A stretch of DNA of 64,000 bases. Origin: Oscillospiraceae bacterium. Lineage in GTDB: Bacteria > Bacillota > Clostridia > Oscillospirales > Oscillospiraceae. Both the position numbers and the translations under genes were made by a program. Positions 30,678 through 40,074 of this stretch are shown here, one piece after another. Within the stretch, counting starts at the first letter, position 1, and every line of letters starts with the position of its first letter. Under the pieces are notes generated by a model, which had not been told where the DNA came from, searched no databases, and was given only the letters and a program-made list of their open reading frames with translations. Location: assembly GCA_016286665.1 (NCBI GenBank), contig JAEETX010000002.1, positions 27,128-91,127 on the forward strand, written 5' to 3'.

Positions 30678-31619
30678 TCAGTCCTGCACAGGCAGGACCC
30701 GGAGCAGATTGTTGTAAAAGATATCGTCCAGCAGGGTTTCCTCATATCCCCGCTCCGCCAGCGCATCCCGGATCAGATGCACGTCCTGTACGCCGCGGAT
30801 GCCTTGGGGCAGACGGTCGCAGCCGTCCAGATCGCCGCCGACGGCCAGGGTCTTTTCTCCGCCCAGGTCCAGGAAGCGGTCGATATGCCGGAGCACGGTT
30901 TCCACGGTCACTTCCCCTTCTCCCAAAAACAGGCTGTAAAGATTCAGTCCGGCGGTCCCTCCGTGGTCCCGGATGGCGCGGAACATGTCGTCCGTCAGGT
31001 TGCGGGGATGGTCGTGAACGGCGCGGGCATTGGAATGGCTGGCGATGAAGGGCCCCTTGGCCAGCTTTTCCACGTCCCAGAAGCCGGGGTCGCTGAGGTG
31101 GGACACATCCACCGTAAGGCCCAGCTCCAGGGCCAGCTTCACCAGCGTTTTTCCCTTTTCGCTGAGTCCCCGGTCCGGTTCCTGGGCGCTGGTACCGGTG
31201 ATTTTGTTTGCCCGGTTCCAGCAGACGCCGAAGCCCCGGACGCCCTTTTCCGCTGCTGCCTCCAGCTTTTCCGGCCTGCAGTCGATCACTTCCGCCCCTT
31301 CGATGCTGAGAAAAGCTGCCGCCTTTCCCTCTTTGGCGGCATTCAGAGCGTCCGTGCGGCTGCGGCAGAAACGCAGATGGTCCGCGCAGGCCTCCGCCTC
31401 GGCCTGAAAGCGGCTGTACAGCGTATCGAAGATATCGTTCCAGCCCATCTCCCGAAAACCGAACAGGGCGAAGGTCTGGGCGTAGGCTTCCATTTCCAGG
31501 CCGCGCTTCAGGTCCACCTGCAGCTCGTTTTCATACAGGCTGCCCACCGGCAGCGGACCGGATTTCGGGTTTCCCATGAGGCCGAGAAGCGTATCGCAGT
31601 GTCCGTCAAAGAGTTTCAC
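30678..31619 (-). CDS. Membrane dipeptidase (M19/renal dipeptidase family)
   Basis: FDGHCDTLLGLM, SIEGAEVI, ASHSNARAVHDHPRNLTDDM. Confidence 0.95.
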   Translation of the reverse strand: MKLFDGHCDTLLGLMGNPKSGPLPVGSLYENELQVDLKRGLEMEAYAQTFALFGFREMGWNDIFDTLYSRFQAEAEACADHLRFCRSRTDALNAAKEGKAAAFLSIEGAEVIDCRPEKLEAAAEKGVRGFGVCWNRANKITGTSAQEPDRGLSEKGKTLVKLALELGLTVDVSHLSDPGFWDVEKLAKGPFIASHSNARAVHDHPRNLTDDMFRAIRDHGGTAGLNLYSLFLGEGEVTVETVLRHIDRFLDLGGEKTLAVGGDLDGCDRLPQGIRGVQDVHLIRDALAERGYEETLLDDIFYNNLLRVLPVQD

Positions 31620-31621
31620 GG

Positions 31622-31984
31622 TCAGAATGCCTCCTCCAGATGTTGGATCCGCTTGACCCTGCCGCCGGTTTTCTCCAGATAGACCTCGATCACGTCGAAA
31701 CGGCAGGGCGCATCCTCCAGCTCGTTTTCCGCCAGCCAGGCTTCCGCGGCGAAGCGCAGCCGCCGCTGCTTGACGGGGGTCACGGCTTCCGCCGCGCCGG
31801 CGTAGCCTCCCTCCCTGCGAAGCTTGACCTCCGCGAAAACAAACGTCTCTCTATGCTTTGCCACGATATCCAGCTCTCCCAGCCGGCAGCGGTAATTCAT
31901 CGCCAGTATCTCATAGCGTTTTTTGCGCAGGTATTCCGCCGCGGCGGCTTCCCCGAAAGCGCCCATCAGCTTTTCCCTGCTCAT
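31622..31984 (-). CDS. YraN/UPF0102 family endonuclease-like protein
   Basis: GAFGEAAAAEYLRKKRYEILAMNYRCRLGELDIVAKHRETFVFAEVKLR. Confidence 0.94.
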   Translation of the reverse strand: MSREKLMGAFGEAAAAEYLRKKRYEILAMNYRCRLGELDIVAKHRETFVFAEVKLRREGGYAGAAEAVTPVKQRRLRFAAEAWLAENELEDAPCRFDVIEVYLEKTGGRVKRIQHLEEAF

Positions 31985-32559
31985 GGATGCGCCTTTTTCA
32001 AAAAGCTGCGTCGGTGGATGGGACAGGGCCCGAACTGCGCCAGCGCTTCATAATGGGCTTTCGTCGGATAACCCTTGTGACGGAGAAAGCCGTATTGCGG
32101 ATAAATCCTGTCCATCTCCTCCATGAGCCGGTCCCGGCTCACCTTCGCCAGCACGGAGGCGGCGGCGATGCAGGCATAGCGAGCGTCCCCTTTCACCTCG
32201 CAGCGGGTGGGGATGCCAAGGCCTGGGTCCCGGTTTCCGTCCACCAGGGCGAAGTCCGGCTTGGTTTCCAGCCCGGCAAGGGCCCGGCGCATGGCGAGGA
32301 AGGTGGCCCGGAGAATGTTCACCTCGTCGATCTCAGCCTCGGAGGCGAAAGCCACGGACCAGCCCGCCGCCTTCGCGGTGATTTCATCATACAGCGCATC
32401 CCGCTGTGCGGGCGTCAGCTTTTTGGAATCGTTCAGCCCCGCCGGCTCCCAGTCCGGCGGCAGGATGACGGCGGCGGCGCACACGGGCCCCGCCAGAGGG
32501 CCGCGGCCCGCTTCGTCGATGCCGCAGACGATCCCCAGCTCCGTTTCCGGCTTCAGCAT
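31981..32559 (-). CDS. rnhB: Ribonuclease HII
   Basis: CGIDEAGRGPLAGPVCAAAVIL, DGNRDPG, AAASVLAKVSRDRLM. Confidence 0.97.
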   Translation of the reverse strand: MLKPETELGIVCGIDEAGRGPLAGPVCAAAVILPPDWEPAGLNDSKKLTPAQRDALYDEITAKAAGWSVAFASEAEIDEVNILRATFLAMRRALAGLETKPDFALVDGNRDPGLGIPTRCEVKGDARYACIAAASVLAKVSRDRLMEEMDRIYPQYGFLRHKGYPTKAHYEALAQFGPCPIHRRSFLKKAHP

Positions 32560-33422
32560 TCCGGCGCCTCCAGGGTCAGCCGTCCCAGCTTTCCGGCCCG
32601 GAATTCATCCAGCAGGATGTTGGACATGCGCAGCGTGTCCGCTTCGCCGCGGGAAACGAGATATCCACGCTTCTTCGCGGCGGCTTCCAGCAGCTCCCAG
32701 CCCTGGAGGCCCTCCGTCTCCGTCAGCTTATAGCGTTCCGCCAGAGCCTGAGGCGCGATCTGCGCCAGCAACGTCAGCAGATGGGAGGCCAGCTCCTCCG
32801 TATCCAGGATCTGATCCTTCACCGCACCGGTGAAGGCCAGATGTTCTCCGATCACGGGATCGTCGAATTTCGGCCAGAGGACGCCGGGGGTATCCAGCAG
32901 CTCCAGCCCTTTGGATACGGTGACCCACTGCTTCCCCCGGGTGACGCCGGGCCGGTCCGACGCGGCGGCGGCTTTCCGCCCCGCGGCCTTGTTGATAAAG
33001 GTGGACTTCCCCACGTTGGGGATGCCCACCACCATGGCCCGCAGAGGACGGTTCCCCTGCCCCTTGGCCTCCAGGCTGCGAAGCTTTTCCTCCAGCAGAC
33101 TGCGGACCGCCTGGGGAAAACGATCCACGCCCCTGCCGCTGCGGCTGTCGGTTTCCAGGGCGAGGATGCCGCGGGCGCGGTAATACTCCGTCCAGAGCTT
33201 CGTCATGGCGCTGTCCGCCTGATCCGCCCGGTTCAGCAGCACGAGCCTGGGTTTCCGGCCCAGGAGTTCATCCAGCGCCGGATTGCGGCTGGAGCGGGGA
33301 ATGCGGGCGTCGGTGATCTCGCAGACGCAGTCCACCAGCTTCAGATCGTTTTCCATGTTCCGCAGGGCTTTCGTCATGTGCCCCGGAAACCAGTTGACGT
33401 TCATGGCCTCCGGACGCATCAC
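32553..33422 (-). CDS. rbgA: Ribosome biogenesis GTPase RbgA/YlqF
   Basis: NWFPGHMTKALR, LLNRADQAD, GIPNVGKSTFIN, DTPGVLWPKF. Confidence 0.96.
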   Translation of the reverse strand: MMRPEAMNVNWFPGHMTKALRNMENDLKLVDCVCEITDARIPRSSRNPALDELLGRKPRLVLLNRADQADSAMTKLWTEYYRARGILALETDSRSGRGVDRFPQAVRSLLEEKLRSLEAKGQGNRPLRAMVVGIPNVGKSTFINKAAGRKAAAASDRPGVTRGKQWVTVSKGLELLDTPGVLWPKFDDPVIGEHLAFTGAVKDQILDTEELASHLLTLLAQIAPQALAERYKLTETEGLQGWELLEAAAKKRGYLVSRGEADTLRMSNILLDEFRAGKLGRLTLEAPEC

Positions 33423-33979
33423 TTCACCGCTCCGATTTTATCCAGGGGCCACAGACGGAGGATCACGCGGCCCAGGACGCAGCGCCTGTCGATCATGCCT
33501 ATGGTGCTGCGGCGGCTGTCGGTGCTCTGATTGCGGTTGTCTCCCAGGCAGAAGATGCAGCCCTCCGGCACCGTCACCGGCCCTTTGAAATCCATTTCCC
33601 GCTTGGTCTTTTCCGCGATATAGGGTTCCTGCAGGACCCTTCCGTCCACCGTGACGGTGCCGTCGCTGAAATCGATATCCACGGTCTGCCCTTCGGTGGC
33701 GATCACCCGTTTTACGATGCTCTCATCGCTGAAAGCGGTCTTCGTCAGCACCACGACGTCCCCATACTTGAAGTTCCCCGCCAGCCGGGAGATGACGATC
33801 TTGTCCGACTCATGCAGCGTCGGCACCATGCTGCTCCCCTGCACGTTCACCACACGGAACAGGAAGAGAAAGATCAGGATGCAGGCAACGATGGCCGTGA
33901 CCAGGCTTTCGATCCAGTCATAGGCATTGCCCTTCGGGTCCTTCGCTTTTTTCTCCGGCGCCTGAGCGCTTTCTTCCAT
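33419..33979 (-). CDS. lepB: Signal peptidase I
   Basis: VQGSSMVPTLHESDKIVISRL, KRVIATEGQTVDI, FCLGDNRNQSTDSR. Start 33979. Confidence 0.96.
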   Translation of the reverse strand: MEESAQAPEKKAKDPKGNAYDWIESLVTAIVACILIFLFLFRVVNVQGSSMVPTLHESDKIVISRLAGNFKYGDVVVLTKTAFSDESIVKRVIATEGQTVDIDFSDGTVTVDGRVLQEPYIAEKTKREMDFKGPVTVPEGCIFCLGDNRNQSTDSRRSTIGMIDRRCVLGRVILRLWPLDKIGAVK

Positions 33980-34000
33980 AGGGTATCCCTCCCGAAAAAC

Positions 34001-34026
34001 AAAAGGGGGCGCTGTCAGCACCCCCG
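34001..34026 (-). terminator. Terminator/attenuator between rplS and lepB
   Basis: Minus strand GGGGGTGCTGACAGCGCCCCC followed by TTTTGTTTTT. Confidence 0.75.
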
Positions 34027-34035
34027 ATTGCCTGC

Positions 34036-34377
34036 TTAAAGTTTTTCCTTGACCTTCGCCTGCTTGCCGACTCTGTCCCGCAGATAGTACAGCTTCGCAC
34101 GGCGAACCTTACCGCGCCGAATCGTGTCGATGGAGACGACGTTGGGGGAATGGATCGGGAACACTTTTTCATAGCCCACATTGTAGGCGATGCGGCGGAC
34201 AGTGATCGTCTCATTGACGCCGCCATGTCTCTTCGCGATGACGATGCCTTCAAACACCTGAATACGCTCGCGATTGCCTTCCTTGACCTTGACGGACACG
34301 CGCACGGTATCGCCCACGTGAACCTGAGGCACTTCAGCCTTCATATACTGCTCGGAAAGCACTTTTACCAAATCCAT
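34036..34377 (-). CDS. rplS: 50S ribosomal protein L19
   Basis: [60 protein letters not shown]. Start 34377. Confidence 0.98.
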   Translation of the reverse strand: MDLVKVLSEQYMKAEVPQVHVGDTVRVSVKVKEGNRERIQVFEGIVIAKRHGGVNETITVRRIAYNVGYEKVFPIHSPNVVSIDTIRRGKVRRAKLYYLRDRVGKQAKVKEKL

Positions 34378-34444
34378 GATGATTTCCTCCTTTCCGCAAA
34401 AAGGCATTCGTACCGCTCCTCACGGCATAGGACTGCCCCATTCC

Positions 34445-34460
34445 GTCTGTTCATACAGAC
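34445..34460 (-). promoter_or_regulatory. 5'-UTR hairpin of rplS; possible ribosomal-protein leader
   Basis: GTCTGT-ATGA-ACAGAC perfect stem just after the predicted start site, about 70 nt upstream of rplS. Confidence 0.4.
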
Positions 34461-34466
34461 TTAGGG

Positions 34467-34495
34467 ATATTACCACAGCTTCCCGCAAAATGCAA
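34467..34495 (-). promoter_or_regulatory. Candidate rplS promoter
   Basis: Minus strand TTGCAT - 17 bp (extended TGTGG) - TAATAT. Confidence 0.75.
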
Positions 34496-34501
34496 GGGTT
34501 T

Positions 34502-35122
34502 TTATTGAAAAGTTTCCCGGTTTTCCGTCAGCAGCCGCAGCCGCAGGCAGCGCACGGGAAGCTCCTTTTCCAGCTTTCCTCCGAGGGCCTTGCGCAGGTC
34601 CCCGGCATTGACCGTGGGGGAATCCGCCCTGAGCAGCATCCGGAGCTCCGTTCCCTCGCGCGCTAGGAGCTCGATGTGCGGCGCAATGTCCAGGGTGCCG
34701 AGCCCCCGCTTCGTCTTCTTCTCCACCGGCAGGGAGGGAAGCCGGAACACGGTTTCCGCTTCCGACGCCGTTTCATCATCGGGAAAGCGCAGGGACCACT
34801 CAGTCCAGGCGATCTCCCGCACCGGGCGGAGGGGCTGCCCTGCGGCAAGCACGCGGATGCCTTCCGGCAGCGCGGCATTGAGGGCTCCGGCCATATCCTC
34901 GGGTCCGTCCAGCACGGAGGCGTCCAGCACTTCGCAGACACTTTCGCAGCCCAGCTGCAGCGGCAGGGCGATGGACATTTTCGGGTGAGGATTGAAGCCC
35001 TCGGAGTGGCGGATGCGGATACCGGCCCGGATGAACGCCCGCTGGAAGGTGCGCATCACATCCAGATGACTGAGATAGGCGGCCCTCAGACGCTTTTCAA
35101 AGCGAAATCGCACTTCAGGCAT
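34502..35122 (-). CDS. DUF2344 / radical-SAM-linked protein
   Basis: RFRFEKRLRAAYLSHLDVMRTFQRAFIRAGIRIRHSEGFNPHPKMSIALPL; overlaps the radical SAM gene. Confidence 0.93.
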   Translation of the reverse strand: MPEVRFRFEKRLRAAYLSHLDVMRTFQRAFIRAGIRIRHSEGFNPHPKMSIALPLQLGCESVCEVLDASVLDGPEDMAGALNAALPEGIRVLAAGQPLRPVREIAWTEWSLRFPDDETASEAETVFRLPSLPVEKKTKRGLGTLDIAPHIELLAREGTELRMLLRADSPTVNAGDLRKALGGKLEKELPVRCLRLRLLTENRETFQ

Positions 35123-36956
35123 CGCACTTGCCCCCTTCCAGCAGGCGGTTCGCGCCGCAGCCCAGGCACTGTTTCCGGCAGTCGGGGCTGACGACGCCGC
35201 GTTCGGAGAGGTGCTTTTCCCGCAGGAGGTGGGTTTTTTGGACGCCGTCGTCGATCACATCCCAGGGCAAAAGCTCCTCCTCGCCCCGAAGGCGGCGCAC
35301 ATAGAAATCCGGATCCAGCCCGGCTTCCCGAAACGCCTGAAGCCAGGCGGCATAATCAAAATACTCCTCCCAGGCCTGAAGACCGCCGGAAGAAGCGAAC
35401 AGGCGCTCCAGTACCTTTCCCAGGCGGCGGTCCCCCACCGCAAGGGCCGCTTCGATATAGCTCACGTCCGGCTCATGCCAGGAATAGCTGATGGCCTTGG
35501 AGCGCATGGAATCCTTCAGCAGCTTCTGTTTGCGGATGAGCTCCTCACGGCTGTCCTGGGGAAACCACTGGAAGGGGGTCATGGGCTTGGGGATAAAGCA
35601 GGAGGTGGAAACGGTGATGCGCACGCCCCGGCTGCGGTTGGGCGTGGCTTCCCGCCAGACCTGCCAGACCTTATAGGCCAGGTCCGCGATGCCCAGCACA
35701 TCCTCGTCCGTCTCTGTGGGCAGGCCCAGCATGAAATAGAGCTTCACGCTGCTCCAGCCGCCGGAAAAGGCGGTGCGGCAGGCATTCAGCAGGTCCTCCT
35801 CCGTCACGTTTTTGTTGATGACGTCCCGCAGGCGCTGGGTGCCCGCTTCGGGCGCGAAGGTCAGGCCGCTGCGGCGCACCTTCTGCACCCGCTGCATCAG
35901 CTCGAGGGAGAAATTGTCTGCTCGCAGAGACGGCAGGGACAGGCTGACGCTCCTGGGCTCGCACCAATCCAGCAGGCCGTCGCACAGCGCGCCAAGCTCC
36001 TTATAATCGCTGGTGCTGAGGCTGGTGAGGCTGATTTCCTCATAGCCGGAACAGCGGAGGCTTTCGATCCCCTGGCGGATCAGGGTCTCCGCCCGCTTGG
36101 CCCGAACGGGCCGGTAAATATATCCCGCCTGGCAGAAGCGGCAGCCCCGGATGCAGCCCCGGAAAAGCTCCAGCATGGTCCGGTCATGAACGATCTCCGT
36201 GGAAGGGATGATGGTGCGGACAGGGAAATCCGCCCTGTCCAGGTCCTGCAGGATGCGCTTGCGCACATATGCCGGCGCGCCCTCCTTCGGCGTGACGGAA
36301 GCGATCCGTCCGTCCGGCTGATAGGTCACATCGTAAAGGGACGGAACATAGACGCCCTCGATCTGCGCGGCGGCGCTGAGAAACTCCCCCTTCGTCCATC
36401 CTTCCCGCTTGGCCCTGCGGTACAGCTCCGTCAGCTCCGCGTCCAGCTCCTCGCCCTCCCCGATGGCCGCAAGGTCGATGAAATCGGCGATGGGCTCCGG
36501 ATTGAACATGCAGGCGCCGCCGGCAAAAACGATGGGCTGCAGGTCCTTCCTGTCCTCGCTGCGCAGGGGGATGCCCGCCAGAGAAAGCATGTCCAGGATG
36601 CCGGTAAAGGACATCTCATAGCCCACGGAAAAGCCGATCAGGTCGAAATCCCGGATGGGGTCGCCGCTTTCCAGGGCATACAGCGGCACCTTCGCCGCGC
36701 GCATGGCCTCCGCCATGTCGCGCCAGGGCTCGAATACCCGCTCGCACCAGACGCCCGGCAGCTTGTTGAGCACGCCGTAGAGGATGCGCAGGCCCAGGTT
36801 GGACATGCCGATCTCATAGGTATCCGGAAAACAGAGGGCAAAGCGCACCTCTGTTTCTTCCTTGCTTTTGATGATCTCGCCGAATTCGCCGCCGGTATAG
36901 CGCGCCGGCTTCTGCACCTTCGGCAGGATCGCTTCCAATGACGGATGCATCCGCAT
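35115..36956 (-). CDS. B12-binding-like radical SAM protein (TIGR03960-like)
   Basis: CIRGCRFCQAGYIYRPVR radical SAM motif; C-terminal Cys motif CRKQCLGCG. Confidence 0.94.
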   Translation of the reverse strand: MRMHPSLEAILPKVQKPARYTGGEFGEIIKSKEETEVRFALCFPDTYEIGMSNLGLRILYGVLNKLPGVWCERVFEPWRDMAEAMRAAKVPLYALESGDPIRDFDLIGFSVGYEMSFTGILDMLSLAGIPLRSEDRKDLQPIVFAGGACMFNPEPIADFIDLAAIGEGEELDAELTELYRRAKREGWTKGEFLSAAAQIEGVYVPSLYDVTYQPDGRIASVTPKEGAPAYVRKRILQDLDRADFPVRTIIPSTEIVHDRTMLELFRGCIRGCRFCQAGYIYRPVRAKRAETLIRQGIESLRCSGYEEISLTSLSTSDYKELGALCDGLLDWCEPRSVSLSLPSLRADNFSLELMQRVQKVRRSGLTFAPEAGTQRLRDVINKNVTEEDLLNACRTAFSGGWSSVKLYFMLGLPTETDEDVLGIADLAYKVWQVWREATPNRSRGVRITVSTSCFIPKPMTPFQWFPQDSREELIRKQKLLKDSMRSKAISYSWHEPDVSYIEAALAVGDRRLGKVLERLFASSGGLQAWEEYFDYAAWLQAFREAGLDPDFYVRRLRGEEELLPWDVIDDGVQKTHLLREKHLSERGVVSPDCRKQCLGCGANRLLEGGKCDA

Positions 36957-36982
36957 TTTCCTTCCTTCGGTATGGTACCGTC

Positions 36983-37011
36983 ACTATACACGATTTCCCG
37001 GGGAAAATCAA
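36983..37011 (-). promoter_or_regulatory. Candidate promoter of the radical SAM pair
   Basis: Minus strand TTGATT - 17 bp - TATAGT; the spacer holds a palindrome. Confidence 0.65.
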
Positions 37012-37601
37012 TCGCGCAGAAGGATTCTCAGCTGACGCAGAAGCAGCCAGATCCCGCAGAGGAACAGCTGCGGACTGCAAAGGATCCCCAGGGTGAGTGC
37101 GGCAAGGGCCGAGAGCAGGCCGAGCAGGCAGGAGAGCTTCTCCTGCCGGTCGACCGTCAGGAAACGCGGCAGGAGGCAGCGCAGCATCCGCTCGCCGTCC
37201 AGGCCGTAGGAAGGCAGAAGGTTGACAAGGCTGAGCGTCAGGCTCATGCCCGCGGCTGTGCGAAGGAATCCGCTCCCGGCGGAGCGAAGGCACAGCCAGA
37301 GGAGAAAACCCGCAGCCGGTCCCGCCGCGGCGCGCGCCAGCTCCTGTCGGGGACCCGGCTCCCCTCCGGCGCAGTAAAGGCATGCGCCGGAGATATCCAG
37401 GATCAGCCGGCGCGGAAGGCTCCCCTGTCCCAGGATCAGGGCCAGGTGCCCCAGTTCATGCGCTGCCGCGCCGATCGCGGCGGCTGCCAGCGCTTCTCCG
37501 CCGCAGAAAAACCCCGTCAGAGACAGGAGAAGGAGAAAACCGCCGCTGAGCTCCAGCCGGAAGACGCATTCCTTTTCCGGCAGAGACATTTCGTTTGACA
37601 T
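37008..37601 (-). CDS. M50/S2P-like membrane zinc metallopeptidase
   Basis: HELGH in a TM segment plus NLLPSYGLDG second site. Start 37601 (MSNEMSLPEKE). Confidence 0.8.
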   Translation of the reverse strand: MSNEMSLPEKECVFRLELSGGFLLLLSLTGFFCGGEALAAAAIGAAAHELGHLALILGQGSLPRRLILDISGACLYCAGGEPGPRQELARAAAGPAAGFLLWLCLRSAGSGFLRTAAGMSLTLSLVNLLPSYGLDGERMLRCLLPRFLTVDRQEKLSCLLGLLSALAALTLGILCSPQLFLCGIWLLLRQLRILLRD

Positions 37602-37622
37602 ACCGTCGCATCCTGTTATAAT
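37595..37622 (+). promoter_or_regulatory. Candidate strong promoter of the tyrosine recombinase operon
   Basis: TTGACA - 16 bp - TATAAT; overlaps the start codon of the divergent peptidase gene. Confidence 0.8.
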
Positions 37623-37664
37623 ATAAGTTATTCCACTGGTTTGGGTATTCCCGGGGAGGGCAGC

Positions 37665-38666
37665 ATGGATTATCGGGACGAAGCGCCGGAGATCATCCGG
37701 GATTTCCTCAGCTATCACGAGGTCGTTCGGGGCCACTCCCGCAAGACCATCGATGAATACTATCTCGATCTGCGGACCTTTCTCCGCTTTCTGAAGCTTC
37801 GCCGCGGCCTCGCGCCGAAATCCACGCCCTTCGAGGAGATCGGCATCTCCGACGTGGACCTCACGTTTCTCGGCGCGCTCACCAAGACCGAGGTCTATGA
37901 TTTCATGAGCTTCCTCGGACGGGACCGGATAAAGAATCCCCAGAGCCGGGAGGCGGAATACGGTCTCTCCCCCGCTTCCCGCGCCCGGAAGCTGGCGACC
38001 CTTCGCTCGCTCTACAAATATCTGACGATCAAGACGGGCAAGCTGGAAAAGAATCCCCTGGACGGCTTTGATTCTCCCAAGCTCCGCCGCAGTCTGCCCA
38101 AGTATCTGAGCCTGGAGGAGAGCATTTCCCTCCTCAACAGCGTGGGCGGGCGCAATCCGGAGCGGGACCGCTGCATCCTCACCGTTTTTCTCAACTGCGG
38201 CCTGCGCATCAGCGAGCTCGTCGGCCTCAACCTCAGCGACGTCAGCGAGAACCGACTGCGGGTCGTGGGCAAGGGCGACCGGGAACGCGTCGTTTACATG
38301 AATCAGGCGGTGGCGGACGCCATCAACGCCTATCTCCCCCTGCGGAAGAAATACGGCACGGGGACGACGGCGGCGCTTTTCGTCTCCGAGCGGGGGGAAC
38401 GGATCGCCCGCAGCACGGTCCACCGGCTGGTGAAGGTGCACCTGGGGGAAGCGGGGCTGGAACAGGACGGCTACAGCGCCCACAAGCTGCGGCATACCGC
38501 GGCTACCCTGATGCTCCGCAACGGAGTGGATGTGCGCACCCTGCAGGAGCTGCTGGGCCATGAGCACCTGAACACCACGGAAATCTACACCCACATCGAA
38601 AACACGGACCTTCGGCAGGCCGCCGACGCGAATCCCCTGGCAAAATACAAACCGGAGAAAGGATAA
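37665..38666 (+). CDS. Tyrosine recombinase, XerC/XerD-like
   Basis: Catalytic LRISELVGL Arg, HKLRHTAATL, LLGH, TTEIYTHI Tyr; start MDYRDEAPEI at 37665. Confidence 0.95.
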   Translation: MDYRDEAPEIIRDFLSYHEVVRGHSRKTIDEYYLDLRTFLRFLKLRRGLAPKSTPFEEIGISDVDLTFLGALTKTEVYDFMSFLGRDRIKNPQSREAEYGLSPASRARKLATLRSLYKYLTIKTGKLEKNPLDGFDSPKLRRSLPKYLSLEESISLLNSVGGRNPERDRCILTVFLNCGLRISELVGLNLSDVSENRLRVVGKGDRERVVYMNQAVADAINAYLPLRKKYGTGTTAALFVSERGERIARSTVHRLVKVHLGEAGLEQDGYSAHKLRHTAATLMLRNGVDVRTLQELLGHEHLNTTEIYTHIENTDLRQAADANPLAKYKPEKG

Positions 38667-38677
38667 AAGAACATCTT

Positions 38678-40066
38678 ATGGTCTTTTCCAGCCTGCTGTT
38701 TCTCTTTTTCTATCTGCCGGTCACCCTGGCGATCTACTACCTTGCTCCGTCCCGCTGGCGGAATCTGTGGCTGTTCATCGTCAATCTCGTCTTCTACGGC
38801 TGGGGCGAACCCGTCTATGTGGCGCTGATGGTTTTTTCCATCGCCGTGAACTACGCTGCCGGTTATCTGGTGGACCTGCACAGGGACAAAGCAAAGCGCA
38901 TCCTGATCCTGAACGCCGTGATCAACCTGGGACTGCTGTTCTTCTTCAAATACTATGACTTTCTGGCGCTGAACCTGAGCCGGCTCCCCGGTCTCGGCTT
39001 TTTCCATCCCCTGGGCGTCACCCTGCCCATCGGCATTTCCTTTTACACCTTTCAGAATATGTCCTACCCCATCGACGTATGCCGCGGCGACGCCCGCTCC
39101 CAGCGGAGCTTCATCCGCTACGGGACCTATGTCGCGCTCTTTCCCCAGCTCATCGCCGGCCCCATCGTCCGCTACAAGGATATCGCCGATCAGCTGGATT
39201 CCCGGCGGGAAACAAAGGCGAAATTCGCCTCCGGCGTGGGCCGCTTCTGCATCGGACTGTCGAAAAAGGTCCTTCTGGCGAACAACATCGGCGCCCTGTG
39301 GGACGTTTACAAGGCCATGGACCCGGCTTCTCTCTCCGCGGCGGACGCCTGGCTGGGAGCGCTGGCTTTCACCTTTCAGATCTACTTCGACTTTTCCGGC
39401 TACAGCGACATGGCCATCGGTCTCGGGCGGATGCTGGGCTTCGACTTTGTGGAAAACTTCAACTATCCCTATATTTCCCGCAGCGTCACGGAATTCTGGC
39501 GGCGCTGGCATATCTCCCTTTCCACCTGGTTCCGGGACTATGTTTACATCCCCCTGGGCGGCAACCGCCGGGGAAAGGGCCGCCAGATCCTCAACCTGCT
39601 GATCGTCTGGACCCTCACCGGCATCTGGCACGGCGCCAGCTGGAATTTCCTCCTGTGGGGCCTGTATTACGCGCTCCTGCTGGTTCTGGAAAAGGTTTTC
39701 CTCTATGACAGGCTGATGAGGGCCCCCGGCTGGGTGGGGCATATCTACGCGCTGATCCTGGTGATCGTGGGCTGGGTGCTCTTCAGCGTGGAGGACCTTT
39801 CAAGCTGTATCCTCTATCTCCGCAGCATGTTCTTCGGCGGAGCGGGGCTCTGCTCCACCACCTTCCTCTACTATCTGCGCTCCTTCGCCCCCGGCATCGC
39901 CGTCATGATCCTGGCCTCCACGCCGCTGGCGAAGCGGCTGTACGCGTGCCTGCCGCAAAAGCTGTCGCGGGTTTTGAATCCGGTGCTGGTGCTGGCTTCC
40001 CTCCTCCTCTGCACCGCTTATCTCGTGGACAGCACCTATAATCCCTTCCTGTATTTCCGCTTTTGA
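38678..40066 (+). CDS. MBOAT family O-acyltransferase (AlgI/DltB-like)
   Basis: LPIGISFYTFQNMSYPIDVCRGD, FDFSGYSDMAIGLGRMLGFDFVENFNYPY, LTGIWHGASWNFLLWGLYYA. Confidence 0.96.
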   Translation: MVFSSLLFLFFYLPVTLAIYYLAPSRWRNLWLFIVNLVFYGWGEPVYVALMVFSIAVNYAAGYLVDLHRDKAKRILILNAVINLGLLFFFKYYDFLALNLSRLPGLGFFHPLGVTLPIGISFYTFQNMSYPIDVCRGDARSQRSFIRYGTYVALFPQLIAGPIVRYKDIADQLDSRRETKAKFASGVGRFCIGLSKKVLLANNIGALWDVYKAMDPASLSAADAWLGALAFTFQIYFDFSGYSDMAIGLGRMLGFDFVENFNYPYISRSVTEFWRRWHISLSTWFRDYVYIPLGGNRRGKGRQILNLLIVWTLTGIWHGASWNFLLWGLYYALLLVLEKVFLYDRLMRAPGWVGHIYALILVIVGWVLFSVEDLSSCILYLRSMFFGGAGLCSTTFLYYLRSFAPGIAVMILASTPLAKRLYACLPQKLSRVLNPVLVLASLLLCTAYLVDSTYNPFLYFRF

Positions 40067-40074
40067 GGTGACCG

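Noticed and set aside
37665-38666. Tyrosine recombinase as sign of an integrated element
   Set aside because: No att-like direct repeats, tRNA gene, phage or plasmid genes nearby; reads as a chromosomal Xer-like gene.
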